Origin: Chara braunii
Lineage: Eukaryota; Streptophyta; Charophyceae; Charales; Characeae
Assembly: GCA_003427395.1 (NCBI GenBank)
Contig: BFEA01000121.1
Span: forward strand, 1,875,202 to 1,912,200
Direction of reading: 5' to 3'
DNA length: 36,999 nucleotides
Below, piece after piece: positions 1-9,988 of the stretch (positions are counted from its first letter, which is position 1; every line of letters starts with the position of its first letter). The notes under the pieces were generated by a model, which worked only from the letters and a program-made list of their open reading frames with translations, searched no databases and was not told the DNA's origin. Both the position numbers and the translations under genes were made by a program.

Positions 1-1473
1 AATGGACAAAACAAGCACTCTACACTACTCAAACACTAGATTACACCAAGATTAAAGTTGCAATTACACACAGGCTCACAGTCTCCTCTAAGCTCCCAAA
101 CTGGCAGGGGTTCCCCCTCACTTCACTCCAAGTGAGTGTAGTGCTCTCATGGGCACAATTGGGCAGCATGGACACTCCTCGTGCAAATGGGAGTGTGGCG
201 GATTGAATTCCCAACTTATGTAGGCTGGGAACAGCAGCCCAGCCCATGGGCCTCTCCAAGTGCCCCATAGTGAACCGAGGTACCCCCATGGCCAATTTTC
301 ACCACTAGGTCTCTCCGGGGGCACCCCGGCCTCATTTTGGTCAGGTTCATGCAGTTCGAGTGGTTGGTACCAACTCGGACTGCCCCTTGGGCCTTTTTCC
401 AGCCTCACACCACTTAAAAAATACTGTCCCCTTGAGTCCAAGGTCCAAGGGGTAGCCTACTTGAGAGAAAAAGGCCTAATGGGCCTTTTTCTCGATTTTT
501 TAAGTTTCGGCCTCCCTTGGGTAGGCCGGAGCATTTTTCCATGTGGCGGTACATTTTCAGCCTTGGATCAGGCTGAGATTCAAGGCCACCGTTATTCAGA
601 GCTACCCCATGGTGGTCCTTGCTTAAATTTGTGCCCCTATGCTCAATTTTTTAATTTTTGATGCATCTGGCTCTCTTTTTGGGCCAAATGCATTGTTCTG
701 TCTTTTTCCCTCTTTTGTTTTCTTTCCATTTTGGGCTGCCACCTCATTCCGGAGCTGGCCGTTTTGAGCTGGCCCACAAAAAGACGGCTGTTTCCTCTCC
801 ACCATGAGATCTGATCTCAGATCCATGGCCCAGAAGAAAACCGGTTTTCTTATTTTTGCATTTTCTCTCATTTTGCCATTTTTAATTCAGATATTGTGGA
901 GATATGGCCCCAAGGGTCATATCTCAACAATCCGACCTACCCTCCTTCGATCTAGGAGGGATGAGGTCATCATTAGGACCTGCTAGTTCCAACTGCAGCA
1001 GTCCCAATAGGCCGACACATTTTCCTCTACCCATTTCTCCCGTTTTGTCTCATCCTCCCTCCATTTTCTCTCCTTTTTATTTTATTTTTATTTTATTTTT
1101 GCTATGACAAGTATCAAACTGCTGTGCTCTCTCTTTCTAGGTCTTAGAACCTTATTCATGGCCAGGTTAATGGTCGACTGTTGACCGTTATATCCCGGAT
1201 TACAATGGTGCCACCCCCAAGCTCCTAGGGGGCACCATTTTGTCTCCTTTTGTCCGATTTTGAGCCCCCTTGGCTTCGATTTCCCTTAGTCAGCCGTTTT
1301 CTTGCATGGAGCCCCTTGGGCTCTTATTTTCTCATACCTAGCTAGTCCGAGATATCTCCAACTACTGGGCAACCCTCCCTTCACTCATTTTTCTTTGTTT
1401 CCATTCCCGTTTCGCCCGTTTGAGCTTTACTAGTGTTTGCACTAGTGCTGCTAATATTTTCCAATATTTTCCA

Positions 1474-1496
1474 CCGTCGAGATCTTCGATCTCGGC
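1474..1496. other. Hairpin, first copy of the duplicated palindrome
   Basis: GAGATC (1479-1484) and GATCTC (1488-1493) flank a TTC loop, and the stem is extended outward by a C-G pair, a T-G wobble and a G-C pair. The more perfect second copy is at 3085-3109. Confidence 0.6.
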
Positions 1497-2424
1497 ATTG
1501 CCGTTTGCCTTGCATGGCCACTCCCTACATTGGCTAATGGTTTTCCCTTAGGACACCTCAAGTCCCCGCCGCTTCCTCATGCTAGTTCCATTTTTCCGTC
1601 CCACCGGCGGCGCTGTCGACAAAGCCCGATTTTTCGACAATTTTTATTTGGGTCCATTTGGTCCCCGGCGGCATCCCGGTTGATGCCCAATTTTTATTTG
1701 GGACTCCCCACGTCCCCGGCAGTCTTATTTCCTCATTCTCGTGTGCCTCAAGCGTGCCGATTATTTTCCCGGTCGCGGGACCCCCACTTTGCCGTCACCA
1801 TTTGCCGTTATACTCCCTTACGCCTACAGTGCCATTTTCTAGGCTTTGGGGCGTGCCGCTGCTTATTTTTCTTTGGCCTAGGTATCCCCATGGAATCCGT
1901 TATTCCTCGGGCTGCAGTCACAGCCAATTCTCTAGTCCCACAGCCCCACAATATGCCCCATGCTAAAAGAAAATGCAGCGTTAAATTTCTAGGTGCTTCC
2001 GGGCTCAATTTTGGCTCCCGGAGCACTTAAAGCATGTGTTTGCCCCTCCCCATGCAGTCCGCTGTAACTCGGACTGCAGTAGGGGCTATTTTCTTTGTCC
2101 CAATGCCCCATAACTAGCCCCTAACTAAAAGAAAAAAGAGCGGCTAACTCCCAAGAGCATCCGGTCTCCATTTTGGCTCACGGTGCACCCAAAACATGTG
2201 TTTGGCCTCCCCTAGGCAATCCGTTATTTTTCGATTGCAAGGGGCCTTGATTTTCTTTGCAAAATTAAGGAAAAATCAGGGTCCTTTCTAACCGCCACAT
2301 TCCAGAATGAATCTGGTCACGGATGCACCTCCTCAAGTGACCGTTTTTTGTCGTTAGTGCCCTTTTGACTTTTCTTTTCTTTTCTCCTTTCTTTGTCTTT
2401 TCTTTTTCTTTTATTTTCCCTCCC

Positions 2425-2760
2425 ACTTGTGGACAGTAGGGACTTGCCAGTCCCTACTTGCCGCAGTCCCTACTGATGACCAACTCACTCACCCTCTCTC
2501 ACCTCCCATTTTTTTTTTTTTTTCTTTTTGCACGCCAAGTGTCAACAAGCCGTTAAGGCCCTTTTCTCATTTTTCTTTTCTTTTCTTTTCTTTTTCCTCC
2601 TTTCTTGGACAGTAGGGACCTACTAGTCCCTACTTGTGGCAGTCCCTACTGACGGCCAACTCACTCACTCCCTGTCACTCTTTTTGTCTTATTCTCCCAC
2701 ATTTTCTTTTTCTTTTCATTCTTTTTATTTGCATGCCAAGTGTCAACTAGCCGTTAAGGC
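2425..2760. repeat. Tandem pair of ~175-bp repeats with GTAGGGAC hairpins
   Basis: Copy 1 starts near 2430 and copy 2 near 2606. Each contains GGACAGTAGGGAC, then AGTCCCTACTTG, GCAGTCCCTACTGA, a CCAACTCACTCAC stretch and a T-rich tail ending in GCCAAGTGTCAAC and GCCGTTAAGGCCC. GTAGGGAC and GTCCCTAC form an 8-bp stem in both copies. The intervening T tracts differ in length. Confidence 0.7.
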
Positions 2761-2972
2761 CCTTTTCTAGGCCCTTCCTCTTAGTTTTGGCCCTTCCTAT
2801 GCCCAAGGGTGAGTCCGTTATTTCTCAGATTGCACTTGTGGCCTTTCCATGCCCACAAGAGCCTCCGTTTGCCTCCCTCTCTCCCAAACGGTGGACCCCC
2901 ATACTCCGACTTTCTCCCGGAGGCCTATTTTTCTCATGGAGTCCCTACGGACTCCGTTTTCTTGGGGGAGGT

Positions 2973-2994
2973 CAATCCGAGATTTTTCGGATTG
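2973..2994. other. Perfect 8-bp hairpin
   Basis: CAATCCGA and TCGGATTG flank a GATTTT loop. Related imperfect versions (TCCG...CGGA) recur through the B1 LTR. Confidence 0.65.
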
Positions 2995-3084
2995 CTCCCA
3001 TGCCTCCCACCACTTGTTTCTTTGCTTTTTAATTTTCTTTTGCTCCCATTAGTGCTTGCACTAGTGGTGCTAATATTTTTTTCG

Positions 3085-3109
3085 CCGTCAAGATCTTCGA
3101 TCTTGACGG
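3085..3109. other. Perfect 11-bp hairpin
   Basis: CCGTCAAGATC and GATCTTGACGG flank a TTC loop with no mismatch. It is the second copy of the palindrome at 1474-1496 and lies at the same place in the duplicated block. Conservation of the pairing despite substitutions suggests the structure is retained, but two copies are too few to prove it. Confidence 0.7.
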
Positions 3110-3233
3110 TGCAACGTGCTTTAATTATTTGCACCACATGTCGTGCCACAATTTTCCTTGGGACGTCACAAGTCCCCGCCACTTGTCTCGCACTAGTCCC
3201 CGACACTAGTCCCGCTAACGGTCTCACCGGTAC

Positions 3234-3365
3234 TTGTCCCGCCGGTGGTCCCGCCGGTACTCGTTTCGATACCGCATTTTTTGCTTAGTCCCATGTGGTC
3301 CCCGACACTTTGTCCCGCCGGTGGCCCCCGACACTTTGTTCCGCCGGTGGTCCCCGACACCTTTG
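3234..3365. repeat. ~27-bp GC-rich minisatellite, left copy
   Basis: About four units carry the core GTCCCGCCGGTGGTCCCCGA with CACTTTGTC between cores. The same unit, reverse-complemented, ends the window at 36885-36999. It therefore belongs to the B-family LTR and is one of the anchors of the long inverted arms. Confidence 0.8.
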
Positions 3366-3503
3366 TCATTTCTCCGCCTTATGGCGGCCTCCTTCCCTCG
3401 TCCTTCTTGTATCCCGTGCACCATCCTCCCCAGACGCGGGTTCTAACTTGGTCTGTGGCCCCCTTGGTCCGGGCTACGTCTTCATGCGCCGACACCTTAC
3501 TTG

Positions 3504-3505
<2 letters not shown>

Positions 3506-3547
<42 letters not shown>
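3506..3547. repeat. T42 homopolymer
   Basis: 42 consecutive T on the plus strand, equivalent to A42 on the strand of element B1. It is absent from the corresponding B2 LTR segment (36311-36720). I see no gene-derived sequence beside it and no target-site duplication that I can assign. Assembly errors are likely in such a tract. Confidence 0.9.
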
Positions 3548-3832
3548 CTCGACGCGCGCCCCATGTCATTATTTCTTTATGCGCCCCCTCTCCCTTTTCG
3601 GGGGAGCGGCCGCCTTGACTATTTTTCTCGCAATCGTTTGCCGCTTGCCCTTCGACTACTCCTCTCATGGTCCCGTAACCCCGACAACCCGAGCAACCTC
3701 CATGCCCCCTGATACCAGTGCTCGAACACTTTCCGTCCTTCTTGCCTCCGGTTTTCTCTGCTGTGCACAAATCTGCCGTATACAGTCTCTCGAGTGACGG
3801 GATGTTATTCGGGACCCACCAGTCCCGACACA

Positions 3833-3845
3833 TTCCCCCACTCAT
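3833..3845 (-). other. B1 polypurine tract
   Basis: The minus strand reads ATGAGTGGGGGAA directly before the proposed LTR start. The B2 equivalent (36299-36311) reads TGAGTGGGGGGAA. Such a tract is the second-strand primer in LTR retroelements. Presence in both diverged arms at the same place supports the assignment. Confidence 0.65.
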
Positions 3846-4169
3846 TCACGATGTCCTCATCTCGCACCAGTCCTCAGTTAGTAGGGATTTGGAGATGTAG
3901 ACGGAGGGAAGAGGGGGTGGGGTGAGACGGGTAGTTAGCTTGCCAGGGTTCTTTTTGTCCTTTCCCATTCGTTTCTCAGGGTTTTCTTTAGGTTTCCGCC
4001 TTTAGGGCGGAGGAGGGTGTGGAAGGTCACAAACCTCTTTCAGGTTTTTCTCCCCTCATTCATCACTCTTAGGACATCGGTCCTTTCCTGTCTCATTCAT
4101 TACTCTTAGGACATCAGACTTTTTCCCTTCTCATTTCATGCCAGCCGGGTCCATTCTCGACTAGCATCA

Positions 4170-4515
4170 TTCTCAATGTCTCTCTCCTTTGGGTCCTTCA
4201 GCCCGTGTAATCCATGTTTTCGATACTTTTTTCCTTCGGGTCCTTCGGCCCGTGCAATCCATGTTTTCAGTACTTATTTCCTTCGGGTCCTTCGGCCTGT
4301 GCAATCCATGTTTTCGATACTTCTTTCCTTTTGGTCCTTCGGCCCGTGCAATCCAGGTTTTCAATACTTCTTTCCTTCGGGTCCTTCGGCCCGTGCAATC
4401 CATGTTTTCAATACTTCTTTCCTTCGGGTCCTTCGGCCCGTGCAATCTATGTTTTCAATACTTATTTCCTTCGGGTCCTTCGGCCCGTGCAATTCATGTT
4501 TTCCGTCACTCTTCC
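4170..4515. repeat. 47-bp minisatellite, ~7 copies
   Basis: The unit contains CCTTCGGGTCCTTCGGCCCG, then TGCAATCCATGTTTTC and a short AT-rich joint. Because 47 is not a multiple of 3, every frame shows the repeat, which explains three overlapping plus-strand ORFs here. It is not expanded in the homologous B2 arm. Confidence 0.9.
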
Positions 4516-4674
4516 CTGAAGCTCAGGCCTAGCCAAATCCACATGCATTTCTCCCAGGCCATTTCACCCGGCCCTTCTTTAGTCCTGCCAATTTCACATG
4601 CATATCACCCTTTGTCCTTTCTTGCCCCTTGCTTAATTAGTTTTCCATGTGCGCATTACTTGGTCCATTTCATA

Positions 4675-4950
4675 TGCATCTCTCTTCTGGGCATCTTGCC
4701 ATGCCCCTTTCTCAAGCCCATGCAAAGCCAATTACACAAGTTTTTTTATCTTCTGGGCATCTTGCCAGGCCCCTTTCTCAAGCCCATGCAAAGCCAATTA
4801 CACAAGTCCTTTCTCTTCTGGGCATCTTGTCAGGCCCCTTTCTCAAGCCCATGCAAAGTCAATTACACAAGTCCTTTCTCTTCTGGGCATCTTGCCAGAC
4901 CCCTTTCTCAAGCCCATGCAAAGCCATTTACACAAATTTTTTCTCTTCCG
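4675..4950. repeat. 65-66-bp minisatellite, 4-5 copies
   Basis: The unit runs TTCTGGGCATCTTGCCAG, then CCCCTTTCTCAAGCCCATGC, AAAGCCAATTACACAAG and a variable CT-rich joint. The inverted counterpart at 35320-35560 has a 62-bp unit, so the array predates the divergence of B1 and B2. Confidence 0.9.
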
Positions 4951-5867
4951 CATGCTTTTTCATCGGTAGATGACACACCTTCCCCCCACTCAAAATGCGA
5001 TGTCCCCATCGCACTACCGATTCACACTCGGAGGTACGAGACCTTTAGCCCGCCGACTGAGTCAAGGACGTAAGCCCACTCGCTTCATAAAGGAAGGGTG
5101 ATCATTCCCTCCCCAGCGGGTGGCACCTCATCCTTCCACTTAGTCCGACCCAGGTAGGTCCAGTCCAAGCCTCCCAGGGCCCCGTCCGGTCGTAAGAGCT
5201 TCCCTCGCGAATCGCTCCTCCCGAGTGGTAATTTTTTTGGATCCGGCCTCTTGCTTTCAAGAGAGTTGGGACTCTCTATTAGTTCGCGAGTGCAGTTACG
5301 AAGACCTCGCAATTAGTCCCGAAATGGTTGTAATGTTCTGGCAGGGTAGTGTCAATGCCCTGTGGTGGACGCGGATTCCACCCGGTACTCTGCCAAGCCC
5401 CTCCCCTTGGACAGTGCCGCCCAACTTAGTGCAGGCAGCCGAGGTCCGACCCAAACGGCCATGCCACCCCTCAATGGTATGGCGTGTGGTTGGAGAGAGC
5501 GAAGGAGACTTAGAAAAAGAATGACTCTCTCGCCCATTTTGGTTCTCTCACCCTTTGACGTTTAGGCGTTTAACATGAGGCGCAGTTTGAACTCCCCGAC
5601 TAAAGCTCATTGTCGAGGTTGGTTCCGGACGAACGAGCAACACCGATCCAAGTGGTAGGTGCCTTGGTTCTTTAACCCTCATCCCCGTGTAAGAGGAACA
5701 GATCGCGCTAAGATTTTTCCCTTTAAGGGATAGAGATCTTGAGGTCGCGGTGCAAGCACCGGTACCCCCCTCTTGATGAGGCCAAGGACTAGAAAAAATG
5801 AAAAATTCATTTCAATGCTATTTCCAGATCCATTTCAAGTTACCTAGGGTCCCCTGTTTATGCAATA

Positions 5868-6005
5868 CAATTTCCAATGCCCATTCCAATTCGAATGCTC
5901 AATCGAATTCCAAGGCTCAATCCAATATCTCTTCCAATGCTGAGTCCAATATCTTCTCCAAAGTTGAGTCCAATATCTTTTTCCAAATCTCAGCTTTTCC
6001 CAATC
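5868..6005. repeat. Short AT-rich diverged tandem repeats
   Basis: Repeated TCCAATATCT and TCCAATGCT motifs at roughly 18-28-bp spacing. The inverted counterpart lies near 34180-34270 in B2. Confidence 0.6.
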
Positions 6006-6065
6006 TCATCCATCTCAAACAACCATGCAAGGGGAACTCAGTGCCAATTCCAAAGAATGAACCTT

Positions 6066-6240
6066 GTCAGGGGCCATTCTGAACAACCTGGTTAGGGTCA
6101 TTCTTATCCATTCCCATCGGACAGCCTGGTTAGGGTCGTCCTTATCCATTTCAATCGGACAGCCTGGTTAGGGTCATCCTTATCCATTTCCATCGGATAG
6201 CCTGGTTAGGGTCATCCTTATCCATTTCCAATGTTAGCGC
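6066..6240. repeat. 38-bp minisatellite, ~4 copies
   Basis: Unit CAGCCTGGTTAGGGTCGTCC followed by TTATCCATTTCAATCGGA. The same 38-bp unit, inverted, is at 33955-34150. The embedded TTAGGG occurs once per 38 bp and is not a telomere array. Confidence 0.85.
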
Positions 6241-7234
6241 CCGAGAGGGTGGGCCTCGAGGACACGGATCCTCTCTGTCTCGGAGGTTAGAAGGTGGCCA
6301 TCTTTTAAGGTTTTACACATGCCTTTTGCTTTGTCTCCCATCAACACCATTCTCTTGTCCACGCATACATCCGACTAAGCGTCTAGTGCTCGAGTTGAGG
6401 CTCGCAACCTCAAGCAGCACTAGCTCACCCGGTCGTTCAACCATTGCAGAGAGTGCTTGCTCAATCAATGTTCCTTCTCTCTTTCCGCCTTCTCCCACTT
6501 CTCATTGCTTGTGAACTTTGTCGGCGACTGGTTGGATTAGGCTCCCAGCGAAGGGGTGTTTTTCACGCCTCTTAGCCCATAGGTTCCCTAATCTCTCTTA
6601 TACTTAGATGACATTTACTGCCTGACTTTGCTCAACAAGCCAAATGCGTAGCCTCTTTCCCAAAATACGATCTTTGTTTTTCCCGTGATCCATAATACAA
6701 CCGCCCCGGTTGATCCTATACCAATATTTCTTGTCAACCCTTGTCTTGCAGAAACCCTCCAAGGTAGCTTGTCAACAAAAGGTGGATCGAAAACTTGCTC
6801 ATCCGTGCCAAATCTTGACTAGTCCCTGCCCCATTCATTTTTAACAACTTGATTCCCACTAGCCAAGCCCTACCACCGATGTTCCTAACAGGCATTTGTC
6901 AAACTCATATCATGCTTACTCTTTTTTGTTGCCATCAGTCCTTATCTCAATGTCTTAGCCAGTACTTGAATATCTCAGAATAACTTGCGCGGGAGGTAGC
7001 ATCTAGAGATCAACATCAGCCTGTCTTGCCCTTGTCAACTTTTGCATGATCCAGACCACACCCCAAAGGCGACCGAGATGACCAGTTCACCATCTTCTAT
7101 CCACATACAACCTGTATACACAGTTTTCTCTTGTCGCGGCTCAATTTTTCCTTCTTGGTCCCTTGTCCCCTAGCTTTTTCAAGTTCCATTAATTGCGGGG
7201 GGCGTATCCCAGCCTAACTTAAAAGCAAGAACAT

Positions 7235-7440
7235 CTATCCTTTCCTTCCTGCGAGCATCTTCAAGTGTTCAATCATCGTGGAAAGTCGACATTGTGACCG
7301 ACTTGCCCCTCCTAATCTCTCTTCCGACCCTAATGGCCCAGGTGTTCCATTAACCCATTGATAAAACCACTGGCTGCATAATTGCCCAAAATCCTTATGC
7401 CTCTTTGCAATGTTTCCTTACAGATATCAACCGAAGGGCC
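7235..7440 (-). pseudogene. B1 3'-ORF remnant (FG-WF-QW motif)
   Basis: On the minus strand this segment encodes KDFGQLCSQWFYQWV followed by ~40 residues to a TAG at 7237-7235, with a TAA just upstream of the conserved part. B2 has HEFGPTPSHWFEQWI at 32525-32572, preceded in both copies by a GPF-encoding stretch. The shared pattern is acidic/basic residue, FG, spacer, S-H/Q-WF-x-QW. The rest of the ORF is eroded in B1. The function is unknown. Its place between coding region and polypurine tract is that of an accessory 3' ORF or the C-terminal tail of Pol. Homology to B2 is clear; identity is not. Confidence 0.5.
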
Positions 7441-7842
7441 CCCTTCCCCCTTCCAACTTGGCTACCTCCTCTGCCTTTCTCTCACAATGGGTACTGACAA
7501 CTTGGCGATGATCTCCCCAAACGCTTTCGCTTTTTCGTTTTCTCGTCCTCGACCATCCTCACCCGCTCAACCCGTGATCTCATGTCGCATTTCTCGCTTT
7601 GGTCCCCTTCTTATGGTTTTCCTCCTTCTTGCCGGTAAGGTATCGTCATGTTCCTTATTGCCTTCCACTTTCTTTCCCTGGACCCATTCCCTTTTCTTGC
7701 ACCATCGTCCTCAGACCAAATTTTTTATCCCTTTACCTTTTTCAAGTGGCGGTCCCATCCTGTCCAGAACTTCTCTTCTCCTCCCGGTTACATCTGCCTC
7801 AGAGTCATGACCCATAACCAACCTCCTTACTTGTTAAGTTGT
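7441..7842. other. Stretch without a recognisable gene
   Basis: On the B1 coding strand all frames are broken. Basic and acidic codon runs suggest decayed coding sequence. If the element had a normal gag-pol order, pol would be expected here; nothing resembling protease, RT, RNase H or integrase is visible. Confidence 0.5.
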
Positions 7843-9297
7843 CTAGTTGCTCATATCGTTCCTTCCCTCTTTTAAGCGGACGTTCGTCCCATGTCGGTTT
7901 ATGGGGGTCCTCAACAAGGGCTCGCCTACTTCCTCCTTCTCTATTACCGAAAAGTCTAGGTTGCTTAATGTCGCTACAACGTGTCTCATCCCCCCATGTG
8001 AATTCCAGTCAATCGCTTCCCCGTTAGGACCCAGGATCTGACCGCTGAGGGTCCTAAGGCACCGCCTTCTTATGATGTCAAGGTTAAGTTTTGGACAAAG
8101 TCTAGCGAAGTGTCCCATCATTGTGCAATATCGACATGATTCCTGGGAAGGATCCCTTCGACCAGTCCGGCGCTCGGGTCTTGGAGCGAGAGCTTCTTGG
8201 GGTGCCAAGGCAGTTCGAGATACCTAGGTTTGCACCACCCAGGGGGTATCTTTTATCCTTCCTCTCTGGTTGTCTGCCCCTTCGCCTCGATCATGCAACT
8301 CCTTCGACCCCCTTCTCACTCCGTACCCAGTTGTTTCTATGACCTCAGACCTTTCGTAGTTTCGCTGGCGATTCTCTGTTCCAACACCCCTTTCTTGGTC
8401 GAGATAGAATGTCTGTTTCTCCCTTAGATCCCATAGGTCACTATAGTCTTCATTAGACAAGGATTGTCCCCCTGTCTGCTGACTCATTCCAAAGTCTGCT
8501 CCAGGCTCCCTTATTTCCTTCGCGGTTCCTACCTCGGAGGGTCGCACCCCCCCATTTTTCCCCGAGTTTCCGCCCTTTCCCCAACCACCGGGTTTCGCAA
8601 TCATGCGCTTTCGTTGTGTCTCACCACGTAGTTCATCTTCTCGTAACTCATTGTCCTCCTTGATTTCCTTTATCATTTCTTCAATTACTCCAACCTTGTA
8701 ATCAGCTACTACCTGCTCCACTTCCTTAAGCCTTCGTAGGGTGTCTACTACCTTCCTTTTCTTTGCCAAGCCTATCCCCAAAGTTTGCGACTCTTCCATA
8801 TTACCAACTACGCCCGGCCTTCCTCTTTGAGATTTTGCGGACCTTTTCTCGCAATGGGCCCCTTTCCCCAAAACCCCCCTCTCATCGTCTTCGACCCCCT
8901 TGTCGTTCAACCGTCGGTTGATATTTATGCTACCGTCTTGTTCCCCCGGATTTCGACCGTCCATGTTGAGTATCCGGTCACGTTTATTTCTCCGGCCCCT
9001 CCGGTTGCTTGCGGCGTCCATAACGTATTCGACCTGCATGCCATACAATCGAAGGAAGGAAAACTTGCTTTAGACTTTACCCCTCATAGTTCTCCTATTC
9101 CTATCAGCTCCGAAAATATTTCGCGCCTTCAAATCAGCTTAATCCTTTTCTCGTCGGGGGTGTCCTCCTGCTTCCTCGTTCATCCTCTCCTCCAAGAGTT
9201 TTGCCTTATATTCTGCGGTTCGCTTTCTTATCTCTGCCAACTTACACCGTGCATCCCAGACTCTTACTTTCTTAAATGTTGCCTCGTCTGAATTCCG
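7843..9297 (-). pseudogene. B1 coiled-coil / CCHC zinc-knuckle protein, Gag-like
   Basis: One minus-strand frame reads through the whole interval with only a few stops (TAA at 9141-9139, one near 9077, TAG at 8226-8224). In order it encodes a charged coiled-coil start (NSDEATFKKVRVWDARCKL, about 9294-9238), a basic/acidic linker with R/K/E-rich helices (8800-8600), a polar region, then CRYCTMMGHFARLC at about 8136-8095. That is an exact C-x2-C-x4-H-x4-C knuckle. It is followed by a conserved-looking tail with GPNGEAIDWNSHGGM. CCHC knuckles of this kind bind nucleic acid in retroelement Gag. It lies directly downstream of the four-copy array. No intact start is visible. It could be the nucleocapsid end of a Gag whose capsid part is the array, or a separate accessory protein. 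Confidence 0.6.
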
Positions 9298-9988
9298 TTA
9301 TCCCGTCCTTTCCTTGTCCCGACCTTCCTGGTTTCCCTGCGATCCATGTTTACTTCCCCCCGCTTTTTCCGAAATCCCCCGTCGAGAAGTTCTTCCCGTC
9401 GTCCTTGGTTCCCTCTGGGTTTGCCGATTCTCGATCCCTTATGGATCCTTCGTTTTGCTCTATGTTTCTTTCTGTGCCCTGACTTCCCTTGCTCTACAAG
9501 CTCCCGACCTGTTCCTCTGACACCATTCCTTTACCTATCCTGCATATGGGAAAAAAAAAAATTTGCGAAACGGTCGGCTGTTCATAGCTTCCCTAGCCCC
9601 CGAGCCCTAAGGTCCCCCTCATTTTCGCTTATTTCCATGTTTTCCCGTCTTATATTAGTCGGGGCGACCCACCTGACATTTTCCTACAGGGTGCCGTTCT
9701 ACCTTTTTTCTGCCGGAAGGCTCGCTGCCCAGGTTTGGCATTATGTCACTGTCGTGCCCCAGTTCTTAGGGCGGCATCCGAGGCTAGCGGCTTCTCCTTT
9801 CGAGGGTAGCCCTTTTGACTTCCTGACACCTGGATGCCCCAGCGTCCTCAGCGCGGGTGGTCTTCCCAGTTCCTTCCTGCCGCGTCCTTAGGTAAGGCGG
9901 AACTCCGACCACTACCCCTTGCTGATGGCTAGCTTCTCATTCCGGTTTCCACATTTTACTTTTTCCCTACCTTTCCCCGGTACTTTTC
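9298..9988. other. Decayed linker between array and CCHC gene
   Basis: About 0.7 kb without a usable frame on the B1 coding strand (stops in all frames, and an A10 tract as T/A at 9549-9560). The 181-aa plus-strand ORF at 9346-9891 has biased, low-complexity composition and no recognisable domain, so I treat it as a shadow. Confidence 0.5.

Larger units (their letters stand above)
1430..3260. repeat. Diverged direct duplication inside the B1 LTR
   Basis: Two stretches, about 1430-1590 and 3045-3200, share the same order of motifs: GCACTAGTG, GCTAATATTTT, a hairpin built on AGATCTTCGATCT, a TGC-rich spacer, then CAAGTCCCCGCC. They are diverged direct copies ~1.6 kb apart. The ground between repeats shorter motifs of the type TCCG-ttattt-CGGA, for example near 1900, 2060, 2220 and 2815. 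Confidence 0.6.
1..3832 (-). mobile_element. B1 LTR, partial, runs off the left edge
   Basis: Read on the minus strand, a purine tract (3845-3833) is followed at 3832/3830 by TGTGTCGGGACT, and the plus-strand B2 copy has TGTGTTGGGACA in the same position at 36312. This is the polypurine-tract-then-TG arrangement of a 3' LTR. The following ~60 bases stay alignable with B2 (shared CCCGAATAAC and a TATA-like TGTATAC near 3780). I find no matching terminal sequence between 1 and 3800, so either the LTR is very long or unrelated sequence lies in this stretch. The plus strand is strongly C/T rich. The short proline- and serine-rich plus-strand ORFs here are compositional shadows. No gene is seen in 1-3830. 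Confidence 0.55.
3846..7234 (-). other. Long 3' non-coding segment of B1
   Basis: About 3.4 kb between the last coding remnant and the polypurine tract, with no credible gene. It holds a chain of minisatellites (annotated separately) joined by unique blocks alignable, inverted, with B2. Examples are 3987-4030 with 36120-36170, 5000-5240 with 34865-35230, 5560-5640 with 34480-34550, 6240-6440 with 33300-33490, and 6520-6900 with 32870-33250. The long plus-strand ORF at 4189-5073 is only the repeat read through in one frame. Confidence 0.65.

Noticed and set aside
4170-4950. CRISPR-like regular repeats
   Set aside because: Units are contiguous tandem copies without unique spacers, and the context is eukaryotic retroelement DNA.
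4189-5073. 294-aa plus-strand ORF
   Set aside because: It is the 47-bp and 65-bp minisatellites read through; the repeat appears in all frames and no domain is present.
6066-6240. TTAGGG telomere-like repeats
   Set aside because: TTAGGG occurs once per 38-bp unit of a longer minisatellite.
7382-7810. 142-aa plus-strand ORF
   Set aside because: Low-complexity composition opposite the B1 coding strand, with no domain.
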